Below are positions 58,583-64,000 of a DNA stretch of 64,000 nt, piece by piece. The number at the start of each line of letters is the position of its first letter. Position 1 is the stretch's first letter. Under the pieces are notes generated by a model. The model searched no databases. It was not told the DNA's origin and saw nothing but the letters and a program-made list of their open reading frames with translations. The DNA is from Pseudomonas marginalis (lineage in GTDB: Bacteria; Pseudomonadota; Gammaproteobacteria; Pseudomonadales; Pseudomonadaceae). The translations under genes were made by a program, and so were the position numbers. The stretch spans positions 1 through 64,000 of the forward strand of contig NZ_VTFG01000003.1 of the NCBI RefSeq assembly GCF_008692035.1, in the 5' to 3' direction.

Positions 58583-59326
58583 TTGAGTTGGGGAAACGTT
58601 GGAAAATTTCTGTTGGCCCTAGTGACGGGTCTGGGATCAATTACCGGGATATACGTGGCTTTCAAGGATGACACTAAGCTCGAGGCTGATCTGTCCTACC
58701 GGTATGAAAGTGCACCCCGTCAATTCTCTGAGCGTTTAGGCAGTACTGCTGAAAAGCTCAAGTACGCCGATTTGTATGACAGCATCAAGCGCATTGGCGA
58801 CGGTGCGCTCAGCCATGAACAGATCGATAAAATGGTCAACCTGAGCCAGGCGCCTTACCTCGCGCTACTCGATGCGCCGTTCGAAAAAGGACCGGACAAT
58901 TACCCCATAAGCCTGTTGATTACGCTGAGGAACAGCGGCAGCAAGGTCATCAAGGATGTACACATCAAGCTGCCTGCAAAGGGACTGGTCCAGATCAGGG
59001 ATGATTCGCGCTCTGATACGGTGATGCCTGATCCGGTCAGCAGTGTTGTCATTCCTTCGATTGTGCAAAACGGTGTGTACACGCTCTGGATTCATTTTCA
59101 GGGTGATTTAAAAACGCTAAAAGAGCAGGACGTGTACATCGGTTACAGTGACGGCGTTGCGCAAGTTCGGGTGTATGAGGATTTCATAGGGTTTGAAGCG
59201 AGCATGGCCCGATATGGCATTTTGGTGTTGGGTGCTCTGGTGATGCTTGCGTACTGTTTCCTGGTAGCTGTTTATCTTTTGATAACGACCGATAGAAACA
59301 ATGATGCGAATACGGTCCAGAGGTGA
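58583..59326 (+). CDS. Hypothetical protein with terminal TM segments
   Basis: A 247-aa protein I do not recognise. A hydrophobic segment (VGKFLLALVTGLGSITGIYVAF) at residues ~6-27 and a second near the C-terminus (YGILVLGALVMLAYCFLVAVYLL, ~211-233) flank a ~180-residue soluble domain. That domain is rich in beta strands (NYPISLLITLRNSGSKVIKDVHIKLP) and resembles an extracytoplasmic Ig-like fold. It starts at TTG with GGAA upstream. GC content is lower and codon use less biased than in neighbours, suggesting later acquisition. It stands alone between xylR and gcd. Confidence 0.7.
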   Translation: MSWGNVGKFLLALVTGLGSITGIYVAFKDDTKLEADLSYRYESAPRQFSERLGSTAEKLKYADLYDSIKRIGDGALSHEQIDKMVNLSQAPYLALLDAPFEKGPDNYPISLLITLRNSGSKVIKDVHIKLPAKGLVQIRDDSRSDTVMPDPVSSVVIPSIVQNGVYTLWIHFQGDLKTLKEQDVYIGYSDGVAQVRVYEDFIGFEASMARYGILVLGALVMLAYCFLVAVYLLITTDRNNDANTVQR

Positions 59327-59413
59327 CCGCCTGCACTTGAACGCGAGCATTGCTTGCTCGAAGAGCGATCCAGTCCAGACAGCGCGGTACCGGGGCACCG
59401 CGCCAGGAGGGGG

Positions 59414-61822
59414 TTATGGCAGGGCGTAGGCGATCACGTAGTCGCCACGGTCGGTGGACTGGCGCGCACCGCCGGCGGTGATCACGATGTACTGCTTGCC
59501 GGTTTTCGGCGACACGTAGGTCATCGGGCCACCCTGGCTGCCGACGGGCAGGCGGGCCTTCCAGATTTCATCGCCGTTGCCGCTGTTGAAAGCGCGCAGG
59601 TAGAAGTCCTGGGTGCCGGCGATAAAGATCAGGCCGCCCTGGGTCGACAGCGTGCCGCCGAGGGTCGGCAGGCCGATCTTGATCGGCAGGTGCATGCGGA
59701 TGCCCAGGGGGCCGGTGTCTTCAACGGTGCCCACCGGCACTTGCCACGCGACTTTCTGGGTCTTCATGTCGATGGCGGTGAGGGTGCCGAACGGCGGCGC
59801 CTGGCACGGAATGCCGGCCACCGACAGGAAGCGGTTTTTGTTCACCGCATACGGCGTGCCCTTGAGCGGGACCGCGCCCATGCCGGTGTTCAGCGCTTCG
59901 CCACCGGACGAAGACTGGGCCTTGTTCTGCGACGGCAGCATCTGGATCCACAGGCCCAGGCGCATGTCGTTGACAAAGATAAAGCCATGCACCGGGTCGG
60001 TGGAAATGCTGCCCCAGTTCATGCCGCCCAGGGAACCCGGGAAGCTCAGGGATTTATCCGTGCCCGGCGCGGTGTACAGGCCGTCGTAGCGCATGCCCTT
60101 GAAGTCGATGCGGCACAGCAACTGGTCGTACGGGGTGGCGCCCCACATGTCCGACTCGCTCAGGGTCTGCGCGCCGATCTGCGGCATGCCCACAGACTTG
60201 GGCTGGGTCGGCGAATAAGGCTCGTTTGGAATGTTGGCGGCCTTGACCGGTACTTCCTTGACCTCGGTCAGCGGCGTGCCGGTGGCGCGGTCGAGTACAT
60301 AGATCTGCCCGGCCTTGGTGCCAATCACCACCGCCGGTACCGCCTTGTCGCTGCCCGGTGGGGTGAAGTCGATCAGGCTCGGCTGCATCGGCAGGTCGAA
60401 GTCCCACAGGTCATTGTGGACGGTCTGGTACACCCACTTTTCAGCCCCGGTCGAGGCATCCAGCGCCAGCACGGACGCGCCGTATTTATGGTTGAGCGGG
60501 GTGCGTTCCACGCCGTAGATGTCGGTGGACGAGCTGCCCATCGGCAGGAAGACCGTGTTCATCAACGGGTCGTAGGACATCGGCGCCCAGCTGTTTGGGG
60601 TGCTGCGCACGTAGGTCTTGTCGCCGGTCGGGGCCTGTTTGTCTTCCGGGTTGCCCGGGTCGAAGGCCCAGCGCATTTGCCCGCTGATCACATCGAAGCC
60701 ACGGATCACACCGCCGGGCATATCGGTCTGGACGTTATCCGCGACGCGGCCGCCCACCACCACGGTAGTCCCGGCGATCAACGGCGCGGAAGACAGCTGG
60801 TAGTAGCTGTCCGGCACATTGCCCAGGCCGGCTTTCAGGTCCACCTGGCCGTGGGTACCGAAGTCTTCGCAGAATTTGCCGGTGTCGGCATCCACGGCGA
60901 TCAGGCGCGCGTCGATGGTGTTGGTCAGCAAGCGGCGTTGGCACTGCGCACCGGCGGGAACGCTGGCGGCGATGATCGGCGAGCTGTTGGGCTGGGTCGG
61001 CTGGGCAATCGGCGCGGTGGCGTCGAAATACGCCATGCCCCGGCAACGCTGCCACACCGCCGACTTGGCGTTGACTTCGTTCTTCCACAGCTCTTTGCCG
61101 GTGTCGGCGTCGAGGGCGATCAGGTTGTTGTGGGGCGTGCAGATAAACACCTTGTTGCCGATCTGCAGGGGCGTGAGCTGGTCTTCGGCGCCGTTGCCGT
61201 CGCTGAGGGCCACGTCACCGGTGTGATAGGTCCAGGCCACCTTGAGCTTGTCGACAGTGTCGCGGTTGATCTGGTCCAGCGCGGCGAAGCGGCTGCCCCC
61301 TTCGGTGTTGCCGTAGTGGGCCCAGTCCTTCTGCGCGTCGGCCGCGGCCACGGGCGTGATGCCTGGGCCTGCACCGGTCGGCGCGACGCTGGGATGGGCG
61401 ACAAACATATTGCCCGCCGCCACCGCCACGCCCACCGCCAGCACGGCGGCAACGCCATAGGCACCGCGCGCGGGCCGGCCGGCCAGCAGCGGATACACCA
61501 GCGCCACCACCAGGCCGATGACCGCGAACATGAACAGCCGCGAGAACAGCGGCCAGAACACCAGGCCTACATCCGCCACCGCCCAGATGGCCGTGCCGAT
61601 CAGGAACGCCGCGAACAGCCATGCACCTGCGGTTTTTTGCCGGGCAATCAGCAGGCCGGAAACCGCCATGGCCACGCCGCCGACCAGGAAGTACCAGGAA
61701 CCGCCAAGGCTCACCAATTTGGCGCCGCCAACGGCCAGCGCGAGGCCGAGCAGGGCGATGATTACGCCCAGGCCCAGGAGTAGGAATCTAGAGACGCCAG
61801 TGGCGCGCGATGCTCGTTTCAT
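59414..61822 (-). CDS. gcd: Membrane-bound PQQ glucose dehydrogenase
   Basis: An 802-aa quinoprotein oxidising glucose (and other aldoses) to gluconolactone at the periplasmic face and passing electrons to ubiquinone. Five N-terminal TM segments (residues ~10-140) are followed by an eight-bladed PQQ propeller with DWAHYGNTEGGSRFAALDQIN, GRVADNVQTDMPGGVIRGFDV and LPVGSQGGPMTYVSPKTGKQYIVI. Length matches Gcd (~800 aa). In phosphate-poor soil the gluconate formed solubilises mineral phosphate; the pst/ppk2 genes at the other end of the window are a separate locus. Confidence 0.95.
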   Translation of the reverse strand: MKRASRATGVSRFLLLGLGVIIALLGLALAVGGAKLVSLGGSWYFLVGGVAMAVSGLLIARQKTAGAWLFAAFLIGTAIWAVADVGLVFWPLFSRLFMFAVIGLVVALVYPLLAGRPARGAYGVAAVLAVGVAVAAGNMFVAHPSVAPTGAGPGITPVAAADAQKDWAHYGNTEGGSRFAALDQINRDTVDKLKVAWTYHTGDVALSDGNGAEDQLTPLQIGNKVFICTPHNNLIALDADTGKELWKNEVNAKSAVWQRCRGMAYFDATAPIAQPTQPNSSPIIAASVPAGAQCQRRLLTNTIDARLIAVDADTGKFCEDFGTHGQVDLKAGLGNVPDSYYQLSSAPLIAGTTVVVGGRVADNVQTDMPGGVIRGFDVISGQMRWAFDPGNPEDKQAPTGDKTYVRSTPNSWAPMSYDPLMNTVFLPMGSSSTDIYGVERTPLNHKYGASVLALDASTGAEKWVYQTVHNDLWDFDLPMQPSLIDFTPPGSDKAVPAVVIGTKAGQIYVLDRATGTPLTEVKEVPVKAANIPNEPYSPTQPKSVGMPQIGAQTLSESDMWGATPYDQLLCRIDFKGMRYDGLYTAPGTDKSLSFPGSLGGMNWGSISTDPVHGFIFVNDMRLGLWIQMLPSQNKAQSSSGGEALNTGMGAVPLKGTPYAVNKNRFLSVAGIPCQAPPFGTLTAIDMKTQKVAWQVPVGTVEDTGPLGIRMHLPIKIGLPTLGGTLSTQGGLIFIAGTQDFYLRAFNSGNGDEIWKARLPVGSQGGPMTYVSPKTGKQYIVITAGGARQSTDRGDYVIAYALP

Positions 61823-61983
61823 GTCGAAAGGACTCGAGTGAGAGAGGGCAAAGACGCGATTTTAGCAAGATAATTAACTGGTTAGTACATTAGGCTCCTG
61901 CAATAGACTATTACAGGTGCTGCGATGATGGGCTGGGGCTAACTGTCGCGCGTGTCGCTGAAGTGTAGGCACGCCTTGGGCAA

Positions 61984-62015
61984 TATGTGGCAGCGCGTAA
62001 GCGGGTTGCCACATA
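61984..62015. other. Hairpin between gcd and IclR genes
   Basis: TATGTGGCA (61984-61992) and TGCCACATA (62007-62015) are exact 9-bp arms 17 bases beyond the IclR stop. It may end the minus-strand IclR transcript, although no T-run follows. The rest of 61823-62031 holds the presumed gcd promoter; no gene is seen. Confidence 0.5.
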
Positions 62016-62031
62016 CGGGGTGGGTTTGGTT

Positions 62032-62778
62032 TTACGCCTCGGCTGGTTTTTTGCCGCGAGGTTTTTTCTGCGCAGTTTCCCCGTCCTCCAGTGCGTCGCC
62101 CCCCAGGCTGCGCGTCAACTCGACGGCGGCCTGCTGGAACAGGGGGTGCAATGTCTGCGCCTGCTCGGCGGTCAGGCGACTGGCCGGGCCGGACAGCACC
62201 AGGGCACCGATCAGGTTTTCCCCTGGGCCGAAGATCGGCAATGCCATCGACGCGGCGTGGGGGTCGGTGGCGCCATGGGAAAACAACGGCTTGATCATCT
62301 TCGCCGCCAGCGAATACGGCGTGCGTAACGCTTCGGCACCGGCTGCACCGTCCATGGGGCGGGTGTCGCCCGGTTGCAGGTGCAAGCGCAGGTGATGCGG
62401 GGAGTTGACCCGGTAGAGGCACATTCGGTAGGCGCCGTGGCGCACATAGAATGAAGCTGTTTCGCCGGTTTCCTGGGTCAGGCGATGCAGCAGCGGGGTG
62501 ATATGGCGCTCAAGGTCGAGGCCGTCCTGATACACCGTGTTCAAGCGCATGATCTCGGTCGCCAGCTGGTAGCGACCGTCCGCCAGGCGAGTGATCAGGC
62601 CGTGGTCTTCCAGTGACACCATCAGGCGCATGATGGTGCTCTTGATCAGCCCGGTGCGCGCGGCCAGCTCGGCCAGTTCCAGGGCCGTGTCCCCCATCTT
62701 GAAGGCGGTGAGCACGGTCAGCACCCGATCAGCCGAAGCAACTCCGGTGACGGCGGGGCGTGGGCGTGTTTTTACCAT
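62032..62778 (-). CDS. IclR-family regulator
   Basis: A 248-aa IclR regulator. The winged helix (RVLTVLTAFKMGDTALELAELAARTGLIKSTIMRLMVSLEDHG) is followed by the effector domain (ASFYVRHGAYRMCLYRVNSPHHLR; ALPIFGPGENLIGALVLSGP). A perfect AAGGAG precedes ATG 62778. The C-terminus is lysine-rich. It follows an MFS gene on the same strand, 99 bp away, and may regulate it. Confidence 0.9.
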   Translation of the reverse strand: MVKTRPRPAVTGVASADRVLTVLTAFKMGDTALELAELAARTGLIKSTIMRLMVSLEDHGLITRLADGRYQLATEIMRLNTVYQDGLDLERHITPLLHRLTQETGETASFYVRHGAYRMCLYRVNSPHHLRLHLQPGDTRPMDGAAGAEALRTPYSLAAKMIKPLFSHGATDPHAASMALPIFGPGENLIGALVLSGPASRLTAEQAQTLHPLFQQAAVELTRSLGGDALEDGETAQKKPRGKKPAEA

Positions 62779-62877
62779 GGGGGGCTCCTTGAAGGGGGGG
62801 GCGGGTACGCTGCAAAATACTGGCATTGCCCGCAGGGAGCAATGCCAAGCGATTGACCGTACAGCGATTTCAGCGCG

Positions 62878-64000
62878 TTACCGGGCGATCAGTTCGCCTG
62901 TGCCGCTCAAATCCCGCATCTGCCTGCGCCCCATCAGCAGCACCATCACGGCACCGGCGGCACACAGCGCCGCCAGCGGCAACAGGGCCAGGGCGTAACT
63001 GCCGGTGGCGTGGTGAATGGTGCCGTACACATTCACCATGATGCCGCCACCAATCAGATTGGCCATCGCGCCCACGGCGGCCAGACCGGCGGCGGCAGTG
63101 GAGGACGAGAGCCAGGTCGAAACCAGTGCCCAGAACGGCCCCTTCATTGAGTACGCCCCGATCAACACCATGGACAGCATGAACACCGTCGCCACCAGCG
63201 AGGAGGTGACCAGTGCGAGCAGCAAACCGGCGGTGATCAGCAGCAAGGTCATCGCGGTGTGCCAGCGGCGTTCACCGCTCTTGTCGGAGCTGCGTCCCCA
63301 CAGAATCATCAGCACCGAAGCCAGTCCGTAGGGAATGGCATTGACCAGGCCGATTTCCAGGTTGTTCAGGTCAAACGTCTTGAGCAATTGCGGCGCCCAC
63401 ACGCTCATGGTGCTGCCGGCCGCCGACGCCCCGGAGTAGATCAGTGCCAGTACCCAAATGTGCTTGTGGCGCAGCAGTTTCCACAGCGAGATATGCCCGA
63501 TGGCGGTCTTGCGGCTGCGCTCTTCGTCCAGGCGGCCGGTGAGCCAGCTGCGTTGTTCGTTGCTCAGCCACTTGGCCTGTTCGGGGCGGTCGGTGAGTAC
63601 GAACAGGCAGGCGATGCCCAGCAGTACGGCGGGGATGCCCTCGATGATGAACAGCCAGTGCCAGCCGCGCATGCCGAACCAGCCGTCCAGGCTCAGCAAC
63701 AGGCCGGACAGCGGCGAACCAATGAAGTTGGCGCCGGGAATGGCGACCATGAAGATAGCGACCATGCGTCCACGGTATGCCGCTGGCAGCCAGTAGGTGA
63801 GGTACAGCAGCACACCCGGGAAGAAGCCGGCTTCGGCCGCACCCAGCAAAAAGCGCATCACGTACAGCGAATTGGCTCCGGTCACAAACGCGGTGCCGGC
63901 GGAAATCAGTCCCCAGGTGATCATGATCCGCGCAATCCACACCCGTGCGCCGAAACGTTGCAGCGCCAGGTTGCTTGGCACTTCCACCAGGAAATACGAC
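62878..64000 (-). CDS. MFS organic-acid transporter (ACS family), truncated by window
   Basis: The C-terminal ~374 residues of an MFS carrier; the frame stays open past the window edge (...YFLVEVPSNLALQRFG), so the N-terminus with TM1 is missing. RFLLGAAEAGFFPGVLLYLTYWLPAAYRGRMVA is the ACS-family signature shared with the glucarate carrier at 15554. Likely substrates are sugar acids or aromatic acids. It is probably controlled by the adjacent IclR protein. Confidence 0.88.
   Translation of the reverse strand, partial: SYFLVEVPSNLALQRFGARVWIARIMITWGLISAGTAFVTGANSLYVMRFLLGAAEAGFFPGVLLYLTYWLPAAYRGRMVAIFMVAIPGANFIGSPLSGLLLSLDGWFGMRGWHWLFIIEGIPAVLLGIACLFVLTDRPEQAKWLSNEQRSWLTGRLDEERSRKTAIGHISLWKLLRHKHIWVLALIYSGASAAGSTMSVWAPQLLKTFDLNNLEIGLVNAIPYGLASVLMILWGRSSDKSGERRWHTAMTLLLITAGLLLALVTSSLVATVFMLSMVLIGAYSMKGPFWALVSTWLSSSTAAAGLAAVGAMANLIGGGIMVNVYGTIHHATGSYALALLPLAALCAAGAVMVLLMGRRQMRDLSGTGELIAR

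Noticed and set aside
59354-61783. An 809-codon plus-strand open frame opposite gcd
   Set aside because: It is a shadow of the glucose dehydrogenase gene, with low-complexity HRQ/GDA composition and no family features.

Overview
The window looks like chromosomal DNA of a fluorescent Pseudomonas (P. fluorescens group). Supporting this are the high-GC coding style with ATGA/TGATG overlaps, a short-form pstSCAB operon, a dauBAR D-arginine operon, the membrane PQQ glucose dehydrogenase, an XylR-type xylose operon, a pectin lyase and levansucrase closely resembling those of plant-associated pseudomonads, and several Pseudomonas REP-type palindromes. No rRNA, tRNA or CRISPR array was seen. Most of the window is an accessory or metabolic-niche region for plant-derived carbon.

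Layout: (1) 1-6.7 kb, phosphate: ppk2 diverges from pstSCAB across a region with Pho-box-like repeats. The place where phoU often sits holds a degenerate Fic-fold protein and a HAD-like protein. (2) 6.8-7.7 kb, a small island with a 3' remnant of a dctA-like symporter gene and a BrnT/BrnA toxin-antitoxin pair. (3) 8.0-12.1 kb, a three-gene molybdenum hydroxylase (2Fe-2S subunit, Tat-exported Mo subunit, tri-haem cytochrome). (4) 12.4-14.4 kb, a NIT-domain chemoreceptor. (5) 14.5-18.2 kb, a glucarate divergon (LysR // transporter-glucarate dehydratase). (6) 18.2-19.9 kb, an acyl-CoA ligase. (7) 20.1-23.8 kb, a basic amino-acid binding protein and dauBAR; both promoters share a near-identical palindrome. 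(8) 23.8-30.4 kb, an RND efflux operon with a divergent TetR regulator and a perfect palindrome between them.

(9) 30.4-41.2 kb is a nine-gene minus-strand aromatic cluster: outer-membrane channel, MFS carrier, carotenoid/stilbene-cleaving oxygenase, FAH hydrolase, IclR regulator, MhpA-like flavin hydroxylase, extradiol (VOC) dioxygenase, aldehyde dehydrogenase and AraC regulator. Together they could import a stilbenoid or phenylpropenoid, split its C=C bond, oxidise the aldehyde, hydroxylate and open the ring, and hydrolyse the product. This is the best candidate for an undescribed pathway in the window. (10) 41.3-43.8 kb, LysR and methylmalonate-semialdehyde dehydrogenase. (11) 44.0-46.5 kb, pectin lyase and levansucrase. 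The pectin lyase lies behind a sigma70 promoter with a perfect LexA box and a ~110-nt structured leader ending in an intrinsic terminator, so it looks SOS-controlled and attenuated. (12) 46.7-49.6 kb, a chemoreceptor paired with an orphan sugar-binding protein.

(13) 49.7-51.7 kb, an MFS pump divergent from soxR, with a canonical SoxR box in a 19-bp-spaced promoter. (14) 51.7-58.5 kb, the xylAFGH operon and divergent xylR, with an inverted array of 18-bp repeats around a REP core between xylA and xylF. (15) 58.6-64.0 kb, an unknown two-TM protein, the PQQ glucose dehydrogenase gcd, an IclR regulator and a truncated MFS transporter running off the window end. All functional assignments come from reading the sequence and family knowledge; no database search was run.
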